Source: Eledone cirrhosa (Eukaryota > Mollusca > Cephalopoda > Octopoda > Eledonidae). Taken from it: a stretch of 64,000 nt of DNA. The translations under genes and the position numbers were made by a program. The notes beneath the pieces were generated by a model. That model was given only the letters and a program-made list of their open reading frames with translations, was not told where the DNA came from and made no database searches. Shown here piece after piece: positions 25,548-39,666 of this stretch. The stretch's first letter is position 1, and every line of letters starts with the position of its first letter. The stretch is taken from NCBI GenBank assembly GCA_964016885.1, contig OZ024745.1, positions 55,102,300-55,166,299 of the forward strand. Direction: 5' to 3'.

Positions 25548-25700
25548 AGGCACAAGACCAACAATTTTGTGGGAGGGAACATTCGATTAAATCAACCCAA
25601 GTGCATTACTAACACTTTATTTTATCGACCCCTTAATGATACAAGACAACGATAACCTCGACAGCATTTGATCACAGAACTATGAGAGACAGGTATATGA
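25548..25700 (-). mobile_element. Cephalopod SINE, diverged
   Basis: The plus strand shows 'cacaagaccaacaattttgt', 'cattactaacactttatttt' and 'atcgaccccttaatgat', the reversed SINE body and central block. The tRNA-like head is strongly mutated. Confidence 0.65.
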
Positions 25701-25854
25701 CAAAACACTTGTAACATAAGCAATGTCTTGCTCATATTTCGAATATATTATTATGTTGTAAAGCATCTTTGAAAAGAGCTTATGAAAATGAAATGAAATG
25801 GAATAATGTAATAATTATTTCTGAACATTGGCAAAACATCAGTTATTTGTGTAT

Positions 25855-26010
25855 CAGAGTAAGTCAATTTTATCGACACCACTACTTATCAGGTAATTTC
25901 GTGAATGAAGAATGACAATTTGACCATGGTGAGATTTGAAATCAGAAGGTACAAAATCATGAATCAATACAGCAAAGAATTACGTATGACATTCTGCCGA
26001 CACTTGCAGA
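25855..26010 (-). mobile_element. Old cephalopod SINE remnant
   Basis: Degenerate match: 'ttttatcgacaccac', 'gaccatggtgagatttgaaa' and 'acattctgccgacac' lie in the order of the reversed SINE. Heavily diverged. Confidence 0.4.
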
Positions 26011-28640
26011 ATATAATGTAAGACGTAAGATTAACTCTGACTAACATGTATGTAAGTAGGTAGGTATGATTGTGTGTATACACATATATCCACACAATCA
26101 TATATATGTTACTTCACGGAACCGATAAGCGTGTTAATAGCACACGAGGTAGTGAAATAAATGTGCTATTCCGACATTGTCGGAAAAGATGACAAAACGA
26201 AAGATTCTGTATATTATAATAATAATTTTGATAAACGCGTAAGGGTTATAAGAATGCTAGCTCAGAGATCACCGTTACGTTAAATCCTACAAGGAGTCTT
26301 GCTTCTGAAGCTAACTTTTCAAATGTCCTTGAATGAAGTTAACTATGAAGTAATTTAAAGTCAAATGGCTGAAATCTGCATTGCAGGAAAAATAGAAAGA
26401 ACAATACCTATTTCGACAAACGTAAATGAAATGAATTATCCCTGTGTTTGCCTTCTTCCATTTCTTTCTACTGTTTATTTACATACTTACATAATAAGAA
26501 TACACTGTATAAAACATATGAAACAAATACATACAGTTTATATTCAATTCCAATATTACTTACTAGCATATTTCTATCTCCTGTAAAAAGAAAATTACAT
26601 TAGAATAACATATATTCATTAGCTTTCAAAACTTGATATAATCCATTTGAATTCCTTTCTGAAATATTGCAACTATTTCAGACATTTTAAGCATTGACAT
26701 TACGAATAGATAGCTAAGAATGTCAGAACTTGTTATTCAAACACAATCGATTTATCTGATCAGATACGACATGTGTGCATTTCATTGGAACATCAAAATG
26801 TAGCAGACTTTGCTAACCTTAGATAATGGTACGCGATACTTTTCTAGATATCATTTTGTAAGTTGTAGGAATGCTATCTAATAATTATGCCATTAAAAAC
26901 ATTTAAAAGCAAAATTTGTTGAATGCAAAAGACATAGCATGATCATGTGTATATGCCAGACTTAAATAATTATAATTATAGTATTTGTCCAACTTCAAGA
27001 TGTTAAATATATTTCACTTAATACATATATGAACATTCTCTTAAAGTCGATTCTCTTTCCGTTGGAGAAGTTATTATAGATTGAAAAATTCATACCAGAC
27101 GGAAGAACATGAAAAATAAAAAAAACAGCAGTGTAGTTATTAGACAATTGTCTTATGATTACGCTTTTAGAAGTACATTTTACTGACACCTATTAACATT
27201 TTTGAACCACACGGATATAACAAGCAAAATCAAAACAAGAATCGACTTTATAATAGTCATAAGAATAACAGACTTAGTGTCTGAAGAAAAATTAAATTGT
27301 CCAAAATAACAATGTTCTTGTGGTGACCACAACTTCTCTACTATTAGTGAAAACTACATGGTGCTTTTGACGTTTGATTGTAATGACCATAGTCAGCTGA
27401 GAAGCTCAGAAACAAGTTTAAAGTACTTCTGCGTCAAGGTGAAATGGTACTGGAATGAAAGTATATTGCATTTGTCAAGTTTTCTTACTCGTTTAACATC
27501 TCTGTGGGAAATAAATCGAATTAAATACGGAGATTACAAATTAGTTTTGTTCTTTATAATATGTCTCGTATAATCGCACCAATCTTTATCGAATATGCTG
27601 GAGATTGCAGCTATCGATCCATACGTATATACAATGTAGTTGAATATATAAAAGATGAAGATATATGGAAATTTATATGTGGAGATATGATTCGGTGAAA
27701 AATTATATAGAATACTTTACAGTATATAAATCAATGAAATAAAAATAATGTACGTCGTCACTGCTAGAGGGTCTACCACAAAGCTATACTTTGAGGGATT
27801 GCCCTCTTCGGTTTGGTGGGCAGCAGATACTGAGTTGATAGCCGAACGTACCAATTTGCCACAACATGAGGCATCCGAAATGAAGAGCCTACCCCCACGG
27901 AACGGAAGATTGTCATGACGTCTGGCCTTTTGCCGTCCCATCAGTCCAGCCCTACTTGCTCGAGCTGGGAAGAGAAGCCTGCACCGCCCAGGCCATGCTT
28001 TAGGATCTTACTGCGAGTTCTTCTTTTGACGGAGCCATTTAGTATTCCAACACATTCGTGAGAGCATCCAAGTTCCCCCAACGTGACCCACAATGCACTA
28101 TGATTAAGATATTTTGTTAGGTCCACTTACTGCTGAACATAATTCTTCGTAAGCTGACGGAAAGTGATCATGTACTTAGTACCCCACCCAGCTCTAAATC
28201 CTCACATGATCTCGGAGAAGGCATTGTGGCAGATCTTTTTATTAGACGATTCAGCAAGACCTTGGATAAGACGTTTACTACCGATACAAACAGACTCCGC
28301 ATTCAGACTTGGAGCCCATGATCTTGTAAATTGAGAGCAAAATTACATCTACCCATCTTCCGGGACATGTTTCCCCTCTCATACAGATAAGGCTAGCTCA
28401 TGAATGACCATGGCCATAATGTCCACTCTAAAGAGGATTATACTTCAATTTTGCCATGTTAGAGGGAGGAGGACAAACCCTTGCCCTATTGTGCTCTATA
28501 ATTCCCTCAATAACTGCAATTATAAGCTCTCTTATAAGCTCTCTGCGTATCTGCGGAAAATTCAGACCATCGGTGATTCTTCAACCTTCGAGCAGTTTTC
28601 ACATTGCTTTTTGAAGGCCTTCTCACTGAACCCTCAGTAA
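26011..28640. other. Stretch without recognised genes
   Basis: Mostly AT-rich. From about 27740 to 28640 the composition is less AT-rich and the minus strand has two adjoining frames (27717-27941, 28 residues of interest GRQKARRHDNLPFRGG; and 27941-28126), which may belong to the LINE remnant that follows at 28645 on the same strand. I recognise no motif in them. Confidence 0.35.
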
Positions 28641-28644
28641 TGGG

Positions 28645-29190
28645 GCACTACGCATGGAAATTGTTCTTCTCTTCAATGGTTATAGAGATTGCAGCATTAT
28701 TATCACCAAACCAGTCTCTTTGTTTTGTTTCCTTAAGACATGGTACATCAAAACCAGCACTGTAAACCTGTGTTTTAAACTCTTCCCAACTTGCATCAAA
28801 AACAAAGTTATCAAATGTATTTTGAAGAGGGTCTCGCACATCTAAATTATGCAGTTTGGAGACATCTATACGTTTCGGCACTAACCTTGCTGCCATCACT
28901 TCTCTTCTTATCTTCGCCTTCATATTGCCATGTACAGTTTTGTGGCCTGTACCACATTGTGCACCACGCATTACATTTGCAGAGAAGATATTCGGGACGT
29001 CTCTTTCCCTGGTGATCATATAATCCAAGATGTGCCCTTGTTAGAATCTCGGGTGTATCCATATAGCATTCTGGTTCTTCTTTTGCTGAAAAATGTATTG
29101 TACACGGCCAGTTCAAACCCATTGCATAATTGCGAATTGAGAAGGTGGAGAAGGCCAGTTGCATTCATTTTGCTCATGCCGTGAGATTCT
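28645..29190 (-). pseudogene. RTE-type LINE remnant (endonuclease to RT linker)
   Basis: The minus-strand frame 29028-28648 gives DYMITRERDVPNIFSANVMRGAQ, KRIDVSKLHNLDVRDPLQN, FDNFVFDASWEEF and NRDWF-like QRDWFGDNN. This matches the end of the apurinic endonuclease and the linker before the reverse transcriptase of RTE/BovB-like retrotransposons, often annotated in molluscs as craniofacial development protein 2-like. Upstream, in-frame YIFQQKK and IWIHPRF fit the same domain but are separated by stops. No polymerase domain is recognisable downstream. Confidence 0.72.
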
Positions 29191-31835
29191 AAACACCCGA
29201 GAAGTTGACAACCTTTAAATCTCGTAAATCTTGGTAAAAAGATTTGACTGACTATCCAGACTAGGAGTATACACCCAAATTCCAGTCATAAAACATCCCC
29301 GTAAGAGAGAAACTCTTAGATGCATCATGCAATCACAAATGCCTTGTGGTTGAACTAGTGAATTTGTGATCTCTGTCCAAACATGAGAGACCTATACCTT
29401 TCTTGGTTTTTCTTTACATTAGAATCTTTAGCCAACACCCTTCTCTCATAGACGACCAGGCAATGCAGCTATATCAATATTATACCTTCTAAATGCTCTG
29501 AAAACTATAGTAGTTCTGCATTGTAGATTTGTTTATCAATCCCTGTTAAGTAGTGTTCTAATATTCCATGCAACATCATTCAATGTAGTGTTCTTGAAAA
29601 TGTCTACACTTGTTGCATTTCATGCTGGTATGAACAGCCATTACATAAGCCATAAGCCGCCTGTGTGTATATTAACAACTATAAACCTTCATCCTTTGAT
29701 GTCTGTATAACTTGAAACATCTCAATCGACGAAGGTCTTTGAAGAGCTATCTGCACAAGGAGAACAAAAAAGGATTTACTTGTGCTACATTCATGCAGCT
29801 CTCTAGGTGTCAACAGAGAGAGTGAAATGACTATTAAATGTGAAAGGATCAGAAGCTGTATCACCCACAGATATATAAATGTATCATTCTCACAGAAAAG
29901 AACGCGATCTGTATCAGCCGTAATTTTTTTCAGATAAGTAATATATATGTTAAATAAATAAGTAAAATAAAATGATTAAAACAATCTTTTTAAGTTTTCT
30001 TAACATTTTACACATACATACATACATATATGCATGCATTGACACTCACATACAAATATACATACATGTAATCTATATATACGCACAGCCACACGTATGT
30101 ATGTATGTATATATGTATATATGTGTGTGTGTATGTATGTATAGTACATTAAGAGACAGGTGACAGCTGCAATCGTCAACATGAGCTAATGGTGCGCTCT
30201 CATTAGAGCGATTTCAGTAAATCAATAACTTTTAGAAAAGAAGTAGGAATATAAATATATACACCATCGAGAATCTTGATATCTATAGAAGGCGCTTCTG
30301 AAAATTTCAAATAAGCCGACAGACTAGCAGTGTAAAGGGCACTTCCATTCCAATACCAAAGTTATATTGTTAGAGCAAAGGCTCGTACAAGAGGTAACGA
30401 GAGAACGATAGGTAATCTATAGGACTGAGTGGCAGGAATGTTAGAATTCTATCTTTCTTGGACCGAGAAAGATACTTTTCAATTTCAAGCATATTTGTCA
30501 GGCTTTCTATCAAGATTTTACAGAATTGTTCTTGTCAAGTTGTTGGACGGAAATGGTGGACAAGCGTAGTTCTGACGTCAGTAGTATCGCGTAACTTTCG
30601 GTAGAAAGATACGATGATTCAAATATTTGGCCAAGGTGATTCCAAAACGTTTAGCACTTCTTTTCAAAATTCTGCTTGGCTGAGGTGATGTTCTGATCAA
30701 CTAGAGCGCATCGTGACAACAGAACCACAAATTCGTGTTTTGCGGTCAGAGACGGGGCATGCTAATCGATTACAGGCAGCTGTGTGCGGATTGTCACCAG
30801 CACTTTGCGAAATTGATCATTGGAAAGATAGCAAATATCGACGTGAGATGCGGAGGGATATAAAAACTGACAATAGCCTCCGAGATTCGGGAATACCTGG
30901 CCCACCGTATGGTCTCGCCTATGAGTTTCACGTAGATAAATCAGACACCCTATTCCATCTCATCGGAGTCGCTTACTGAAACTGTCAGCAGAACGGAATC
31001 ATTCTCAGTGAGTCGGGGTATAGTTAAGATGATGAGAACATATTAGAACAAGAGGGATGTCATCGGTTAGTTCCGGCCCGGAAATCTGCTAACTTCAGTG
31101 TTTACGATTTTAGCTAAAATGACAGCAACATTGATGGCGCCTGTTGCCATGAGCCTGGTGCAGAGAGCGCAGACCTGCGATTCCCTACTACGTCCGTACG
31201 CAATGACCTCAACCTCATGTGATTCATCTTAAATAATGTAAGGGATAATCTTGCTTGAGCAGGGCTCTGATAATTTTGGGTCAATGGAAAATGTTTGATA
31301 ATTTCCAGCACCCACACCTGGAGGCTGTCATCCAGACAGCCCGCTTCGGTCCCGCCTTCAGAGGCAGGAAGGCTGACATGTACAGTGGCATGTGCGAGGT
31401 TGTCAAAATCAAAGGCCACCTATCGGAAATGTTCCAGCTCAGACACTCGTTCCGTCACGTATGATCTCTCTCCTCAGTTATTTACTTATTAACGCTCGTT
31501 CTTTCATTGCGGATGCTGAAGTTGTTGTAATGCATCCTGCTCGAATAGGAACGTGGAAGTGCTATGTCGGCATATGCGATGGCGTCAACGTGATAGTGCC
31601 AGATAATGCTCAAACATGTAATAAGGGCACGGCATTTCACGGTATTCCTAAACGGGGAACAGTTGTGGTCACCGTTTGAGAGACAACTCTTTCCGCATCG
31701 TATGTCTTTGACTCATCGTGGGTCAAACGAAAACGGAGACTGAGAAACTGACATCTGGAATTGTGACAAGCCTTCACTGCCCTCTAATGGTGGAACATTA
31801 CAGACAGTCGAAATTCCACCTTAGAAATAGAGTGA
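29191..31835. other. Stretch without recognised genes
   Basis: A CATA/TG-rich stretch lies at 30010-30140. Between 30700 and 31680 base composition is more balanced, with frames of 88 and 95 codons (30713-30979, 31392-31679) on the plus strand; I recognise no motif and cannot say whether they are exons, a pseudogene or a transposon. Confidence 0.35.
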
Positions 31836-31984
31836 TAAATCGACCCTAGTGCATTACTGGAATTTTCTTTTATCGACCCCGTTAAGGCAAAGCTAACCTC
31901 TGCAGAATTTGAACTCAGAACGTAAAGGGCCATAACTATGCCACAAAGCATGTGGTGCGACGCTCTGCCGTTACTGCCACTCCA
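31836..31984 (-). mobile_element. Cephalopod SINE
   Basis: Reversed SINE: 'ttttatcgaccccgttaagg', 'aatttgaactcagaacg' (box B) and 'gcgacgctctgccgttactg' (head). A small deletion has removed part of the central block. Confidence 0.7.
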
Positions 31985-34900
31985 CCACTCTTATTATTAT
32001 CATTATTATAATTATTATAATTATTATAATTATTATTGGATTGAAAAATACATTAATATATCATCTTTTTATATATGTGAACTATATGCCCTTTCTATAG
32101 AAATCGTCAATGTAAATATTTTATTGACGTTCGGCACTTTTCTTTCATTTACCAACAGCATATGCGTTCTTACTGTTAGCTTGCTTTCCAACAGAGTTAC
32201 TCCAGATGTTATTGATTTCCTTGTGAGGTTTTGTTTCTGCGGATATAATTGGTATGTGTGAGACATTCTTTTACGTTGAAAAGGCATTAAGCAACATAAC
32301 TTTCAGTTATATACATACAAAGTGACGAATAATTTTATGTGTTCGGTTTCAAATATGTAATGTAGTATGCAGTGATCATTTAGTAAATTTCACGTATAAG
32401 TGTCTATGGCATTCAATTTTTGACACACTGCTGTCGAATGCAATTGAATCAAAGACAAATTTGAATTAATCCCGAAAACAATTAAGTGAAATGATTCGAT
32501 GAGTTTTTAAACTTAATCCATTCACAATCCCAGATTTTCCTGAAACACTATTTCTAACATCTTGCCTGAAGCTGCATATTTAATTTTCTCCCACTTGGCC
32601 CCGATGAATTCCTTACACTTACACAGTTATCATTAAATAAATTAGAGAGCATTGAATCCCGCTCTATCCTATTAGCAATAAAATGGAATAATAAAAAAGA
32701 ATGTGAGGAAAATGTATTAGAAAGAGAATAGGAAGAAAAATCATAATAAAGAGAATATGAGATAAAAGAATAAAGAGATGAAAACGAAAAAGAAGAAAAG
32801 GGAGAAAGAGCAGAAAAAGATACAGAAAAAGGAGAAAGGGAAAAAGAAAAAAAAGAAGACAAGACGAAGAAAAACAAAAGAAAAATAATAAAGATTTCTA
32901 TATTCACAGCACGGGCTTACGAAAGAACATCTTTTAAAAAACTCCTCTTCCTATTTTAAATGATGTTAATAGCTTGAAAAATGCAAAATAGAATACGCTC
33001 CAGTATCATGGTCTAGAACTACAATGATTGCTAGCTCTCGGATTGGAGTATGGAACTCGCCCTAGCTAAACAATTCGCAACACCTAAAACCTACCCTCAC
33101 AATAAAGCAATCAGTCGTGTCGGGTGGAGCAAGACAAACAACTCATCCGCAAATGCGATATCCTCGTGCTGCTATATGGCCATGGGCATATAGGAAATAT
33201 AATTCTGTTCTTTCTTGAAAGATACTGAAATGATTGAAAACCCTGAAGCTAAATTGAGGGGTAATATTATCAAGATAAGGAAAAAACTGGTTTTCCGTTA
33301 TTGAAGATTATTCAGTAAATACGACATCCCATGGCTATACATCAGCTGTCGAGGCAAGTATCAAAAGGGGATGATCATTCCATTGACAACTCATGATAAT
33401 TATATTAATGTGGGACACATTGCATTACAAACATAGTTTTGCCATGAAAAAGCAAAAGAAAATATTACTATATGGAAGCTGGAGATGAAATGGATGAGGA
33501 GATGGATAGAATTGTAGAAAAGCGTGATGAATTATCTGAGCAGGAAGAAAGTTTGGAACAAGTCAATCTTTGCTGGAAGGTGAAGCTTATGGGTCAACGG
33601 TTAATACTGAATTCCGGTTCTTTGAGGAGTCTGTTATATATGTTATTCAAAATTGGTGTGTGCAGCTGCATATATTTGTGGTAACAGATACGGATTGAAG
33701 AAGAAAAAACAGATTACACGTATGACAAAGCTATGCCAGGAATAGTTAGATGTAGATGTTCAAGGCCAAAATAAAACAAGAATAAATTGAATGACTGTAG
33801 GGAAAAAACAAGGCACAAGTCGAGAGGAGAGAGGGGATTATAACACCAAGGGAAAGGGTTAATTATTAAAGGTGTTCACGATTGTGAAAGAGGAGATAAT
33901 ACAGCGTATAACTCCTAATAAAACCCAGGCTAAAAAGAAATATATTAACAACAAAATGTACAATATACACAGACGCAGTGAATTGGGTGTCAGATAGAGA
34001 GAACACATTACATAACAAAAACGTGGTTTTAATTCAAACTGTGGCTCAATAGGTAGCGGTACCAATTGATTAATATATTGAAACATTCAAAGAAGACAAG
34101 AATTATTAAGAGTGAAATATTATGGTGTGATAATTTGATATATGAAATTGTCTGAGACTTTCCATTCCACAGGAACAATGTGATAAAATCTAATCTCATA
34201 TAGATTTGGTTGAATACAATTGAAATATAAGACAGCTATGAACATCTTTGTATTCTGATATAAATATAGACTCATTCGATCAAAACATTAATCACAAACT
34301 GTTAAACAATTTAATAATGAACAAATTATAAATAACATACGAAATCGAAAAGTTTTACGCATCCATTATTTTACACTCAGTAAAATTCCCACAGCGCTCA
34401 AAGTGTAGATGGCAATCAAAGCAGAGTAAAATGTTATATGACGAACAGAGAAAGACAAAAAAAAAAGCTGTCATATAACTAGAAGATAAACAAACTACAC
34501 ATACTTTAACCACGATTATGATTATTCAATATAAACACAAAATTCACTCCACGGCTAGAGTCATAGGGAATCGTGTGGCTATAGAGTAAAAAACAAACAT
34601 GCAAGAAAAGCTTGAAAATACAAAAAAAAGGGGAATTTCGTTTTGGAATATGCTTTTAAAAAGAAACTATGGTTAATATGATTTACTACGTAGTTTTTTG
34701 CTAAGAATTTTAAGCATGCAAATTGATGTATGTATGATGAAACAAAAACCTGTGTTAAGCACACGAACCCACAAGCATAAACGTATTAATGTATGCATGT
34801 CAGGCGGTGTATACACGAACATTTCACATATACACACACACATGCATACTTACATATACAATTCAAAAATGTAGCAGCAATATGTAGTTTTGTATTCCTT

Positions 34901-36218
34901 CATGTATATATACATATATGTGTTGTGTGTGTTTGTGTGTGTGTGTGTGTGTGTGCGTGTGTGTATGTGTCTTTGTGTGTGTGTGTGTGTTCATACATAA
35001 CGGCGTAGCTGCAATAACATAACCACAGCAGTATTTCTTAACCATAGAAAAATTGATAATTTTATGCATTATTTCCATGTTCATCCAATGAACCTAACCC
35101 TTCCAACCACTTTGCGGCAATCAATATGCACATTCTCCTTTCTATCAGCCATCGTTGTATCTGAGAATAGTAATAACATGATAAATGAATACATGCAACA
35201 ATAAATGAAAACTAAAATCAATCAAAGTAAAGGGCACTTTTGGAAGTTGTAAAGAGTGAAATAAGGCACTCAGCTATCTTACATTTCCAACTAAATATCT
35301 ATCACCAACAATCCACCATACAACTCGGAAACAATGAAAAATATTTTAACAACATCAATTTTATTAACAGCTTTTTACTAACTAAATATTCATCGTTACC
35401 TAAATAATAAAGAAGAGAAGCAAATCCTGGCATCAATAACAACACAATTAAGAAATTGTATAACGCTAGGTCATGTCAAAATCGGCTCCATAACTATGGA
35501 ATGAAGAATCGGAGTTGAGGAATGAAGGAAGAAAAGAGGTAGAGAAGAATGCAAGGGAGTAAAGAAGGGGCTTGTTTCTACTGGTACATTACAGTACATT
35601 CCCGCATGTTATATTGATCCTTGATGCAAGATCAATACTACGACACTGCATTAGCTTATCAGAATATATTGCCGCAGTGACCACTGTTTGGTATATCTCT
35701 AATGGTTGGGAATGAACATTTTGATTCTTTGAAATATCTGCTTGCCTTTCCCCTTACAAAAACCAGTATCACAACCGCACCCAAAATTACAGCATTCATC
35801 TTTAAAAAGGCATTTACTTTACACTTTCGCAACGCATATTCATTTATGGATTTATTCTTATCGCATGAAAACCTCACATACACGGACGCATGTTTAGAAA
35901 CAGATCCTCATGTACGCAAACCTAGCGATATGCAACAGATTCCAAATGGGCTTGCATTTCTGTGGGATTGATCCTATAATTCCGATACGGAAGAAATGTG
36001 GTTAGTTTTTCATAACACTTCTGTCACCTAGTTAATGAAATCTTGTACATATGTGAATGTAAAATGTGTCATCCATGGACACGTAGAACAGAAAGTAAAC
36101 ATTTAGAAAGTAGATGTCACGGTTTGAAATAAACACATTGTTGCATGCATATGAATCAGGAAGACTTAAGTCTGAAACGACTTCCACACATGCATGCGCA
36201 CTTGCACTTATTTACATG

Positions 36219-36240
<22 letters not shown>
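31985..36240. other. Long AT-rich stretch, no recognised gene
   Basis: Contents: ATT/ATA triplet run at 31988-32036, a GAA-rich purine tract at 32690-32890 (its Ser/Phe-rich opposite-strand frame is an artefact), TG repeats at 34920-34992, and otherwise unmatched sequence. Frames at 35659-35971 on both strands overlap and are unrecognised. Confidence 0.4.
34920..34992. repeat. (TG)n microsatellite, interrupted
   Basis: TG repeat with TTTG, CG and TATG interruptions. Confidence 0.85.

Positions 36241-36292
<52 letters not shown>
36222..36292. repeat. (CT)n-(TA)n microsatellite
   Basis: CT repeat followed by about 45 bases of TA. The PLE fragment starts directly after it. Confidence 0.95.
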
Positions 36293-36295
<3 letters not shown>

Positions 36296-36296
<1 letters not shown>

Positions 36297-36603
36297 CTGC
36301 ATATCCACCGGCGTTGTGTATGCTCTCCGGTGTTCCCTTTGGGGGTCTTTATATGTCGGACAAGCGGGACGCCGTATGGCGGACCGTTTTGCTGAAAATT
36401 TGAGGGACATACAACTCGGTTTGGATACTCCTGTCGCCCGTCATTTCTGTTCTCCTGGTCATTCTTCCCTACATGTTTCAGTCCTGGGTGTCCTTTTACA
36501 TTATGGATCACAGGCCTCGCGCACCAGGACTGAACAAAGTCTGATTCACCGTCTTGGGTCCTATTCCCATCTTGGACTCAACTCACCTCCCCAATTTCTC
36601 TAA
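36296..36603 (+). pseudogene. PLE GIY-YIG endonuclease fragment, 5'-truncated
   Basis: Frame with VVYALRCSLWGSLYVGQAGRR, then MADRFAENLRDIQLG, PVARHFCSPGHS, RTRTEQSLIHRLGS, and LNSPPQFL before the stop. This is a near-complete Penelope GIY-YIG domain: VVYALRC/LYVGQ strands, the Arg of GRRMADRF, HF and the Glu of TEQ. It is most like the domain of the element at 55400. Everything upstream is replaced by the (CT)n-(TA)n tract, so it is a 5'-truncated insertion. Translation of the microsatellite in front is not part of the protein. Confidence 0.82.
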
Positions 36604-36994
36604 TACCCCGTCCATTATCACACCCCTAGTTTCCTATCGCTTTCTCGTTGTTCATAGCTTCGAGTGTGTGTGCGCACACACTCTTTTACTCACATATATA
36701 CACACATTTCTTCTTAGCTTCGTACGAACCTATAATAACACACACACACACACACTCATGCTTTATTTCTGTTTACCTTTTACATGTATATATATATATA
36801 TAGAAGAAGTTAGTATGCCCGTGGGTACTAAGTACCCCCGGAAGTACATAGGTTGTCTATGATTTAAGGTTGTTCTATGGTATCAATTTGACATACCAGA
36901 ACTATAATATTAATATAAGCAGAACAAGCAAAATTCAACCAATTTTTTAAAATAAATTAAAAAATATAATTTAAATATTTACCTATTCTTTTCG

Positions 36995-37073
36995 CCCTTA
37001 CCGATCGGTTTCGCCTTGTAAAACACTAGAAATCCAATGGATTTCTAATGGAAAATCAAGGCTCATCAGAGAA
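36995..37073 (-). ncRNA. Hammerhead ribozyme, tandem unit 1
   Basis: Minus strand: CTGATGA (plus 37063-37069); stem II GCCTTG/CAAGGC with a long apical region that itself contains the hairpin AGAAATCCA/TGGATTTCT; GAAAC (plus 37008-37012); stem III within the palindrome ACCGATCGGT; cleavage triplet GTA. Proximal stem I pairs TTCT with AGGG (two G-U pairs), and CCTA/TAGG beyond an internal loop could form a distal helix, as in natural hammerheads with tertiary contacts. Cleavage is predicted between plus positions 36999 and 36998. Confidence 0.78.
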
Positions 37074-37476
37074 GCATTTTCCTTTCCTAGGGCTAAAGAC
37101 CCAGGAACGATAAAATATATTGTTATCTGCCAGCTAGCACAGATCCAAAAGGCCGAAAAATGACCTGTACGCGAACTACCCGAGGTGAAAGCGGGAAAAA
37201 CATAGACGTGTTGTCTATCTCGTTACTAAAAATAGCAGCTAAATAGAAACAACAGATTTGTTCTCAACATAACGGAGTGTAATAGAAGAAGTTAGTATGC
37301 CCGTGGGTACTAAGTACCCCCGGAAATACATAGGTTGTCTATCATTTAAGGTTGTTCTATGGTATCAATTTGACATACCAGAACTATAATATTAATATAA
37401 GCAGAACAAGCAAAATTCAACCAATATTTTAAAATAAATTAAAAAATATAATTTAAATATTTACCTATTCTTTTCG

Positions 37477-37555
37477 CCCTTACCGATCGGTTTCGCCTTG
37501 TAAAACACTAGAAATCCAATGGATTTCTAATGGAAAATCAAGGCTCATCAGAGAA
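37477..37555 (-). ncRNA. Hammerhead ribozyme, tandem unit 2
   Basis: Identical in all core and helix positions to the unit 1 copy. CTGATGA is at plus 37545-37551; predicted cleavage lies between 37481 and 37480, exactly 482 nt from the unit 1 site. Confidence 0.78.
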
Positions 37556-37838
37556 GCATTTTCCTTTCCTAGGGCTAAAGACCCAGGAACGATAAAATAT
37601 ATTGTTATCTGCCAGCTAGCACAGATCCAAAAGGCCGAAAAATAACCTGTACGTGAACTACCCGAGGTGAAAGTGGGAAAAACATAGACGTGTTGTCTAT
37701 CTCGTTACTAAAAATAGCAGCGAAATAGAAACAACAGATTTGTTCTGAACATAACGGAGATAATAGAAGTTAGTATGCCCGTGGGTACTAAGTACCCCCG
37801 GAAATACATAGGTTGTCTATGATTTAAGGTTGTTCCAT

Positions 37839-37841
<3 letters not shown>

Positions 37842-37924
<83 letters not shown>
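37842..37924. repeat. (TA)n microsatellite
   Basis: About 83 bases of pure TA between the tandem repeat and the next repeat family. Confidence 0.95.
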
Positions 37925-39006
<1,082 letters not shown>

Positions 39007-39043
39007 TATATATATATATAATAAAGTAAAAGGCAATACTATG

Positions 39044-39046
<3 letters not shown>

Positions 39047-39086
<40 letters not shown>
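39047..39086. repeat. (TA)n microsatellite
   Basis: TA repeat of about 40 bases; a shorter tract lies at 39003-39020, and the intervening 'aataaagtaaaaggcaatac' is inverted from the sequence just before 39003. Confidence 0.9.
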
Positions 39087-39089
<3 letters not shown>

Positions 39090-39331
39090 ATATTAACTAC
39101 CAAAAAAAAGTTCTCGCTCTACATTGCTGAATACAATATATGTAATCTGAGTTTTTCGAATATTGATAATAATATTCGATTCGTTTGCAATTATGCAAAC
39201 ACCCTCTTTTAAGCCATGTTAGTAGAATGAGCCCCTCATTCTTGCTCTTGTGATGGCATGATACAGTTTATTATTCTCCTGCCAACTGTCAGAGCTAGTA
39301 AAAAATAGATGATATTTTCTAAAATATACAG

Positions 39332-39450
39332 TGACTAATCAGCCCGATTAGCATATTAACAGACTCGCTGATCAGTCAGATCTGCATATTACCAGATGCA
39401 TTGATCACCCAGATTTGCATATTAGCAGATAGGCCAGTCTGTTTACATGC
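39332..39450. repeat. 33-bp minisatellite, left copy
   Basis: About three and a half units with the pattern 'tgatca..cagat.tgcatatta.cagat'. Inverted counterpart at 39667-39780. Several units contain ATTTGCAT or ATGCAAAT. Confidence 0.7.
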
Positions 39451-39666
39451 AAAAACAAGAGCAATAATGAGCGGCTCATTCTACTGAGATGGCCTAAAAG
39501 CGGATGTTTGTAAAATTGCAAACGTATCGAATATTATTATGAATATGCGAAAAACTCAGATTGCATTTATTGTATTCAGCCATGAAGAGCGATGGCTTTT
39601 TTTATTTTGTCGGGGTAGTTATTTGAATATGGAAAAGCCGGCCATTAATCGCTCGTATACATTAGA

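Larger units (their letters stand above)
36801..37843 (-). repeat. 482-bp tandem repeat, 2.2 units, hammerhead in each full unit
   Basis: Units start at 36801, 37283 and about 37764 ('tagaagaagttagtatgccc'). Units 1 and 2 differ at roughly ten positions by eye, about 98% identity. Unit 3 stops after about 80 bp at a (TA)n tract; unit 1 also begins at one. Each full unit holds a hammerhead on the minus strand, 482 bp apart. No protein is encoded. The layout is that of a hammerhead satellite or retrozyme: a minus-strand transcript would self-cleave into 482-nt monomers able to circularise. Origin from a PLE terminal repeat is likely but unproven. Confidence 0.85.

Noticed and set aside
30713..30979. 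88-codon plus-strand frame in a more balanced-composition region
   Set aside because: No recognisable motif, no splice or promoter context; could not be supported as a gene.
32554..32907. 117-codon minus-strand Ser/Phe-rich frame
   Set aside because: It is the complement of a GAA-rich purine tract; low complexity only.
39332..39450. CRISPR-like array
   Set aside because: Units are contiguous 33-bp tandem repeats without spacers, in a eukaryotic repeat context.
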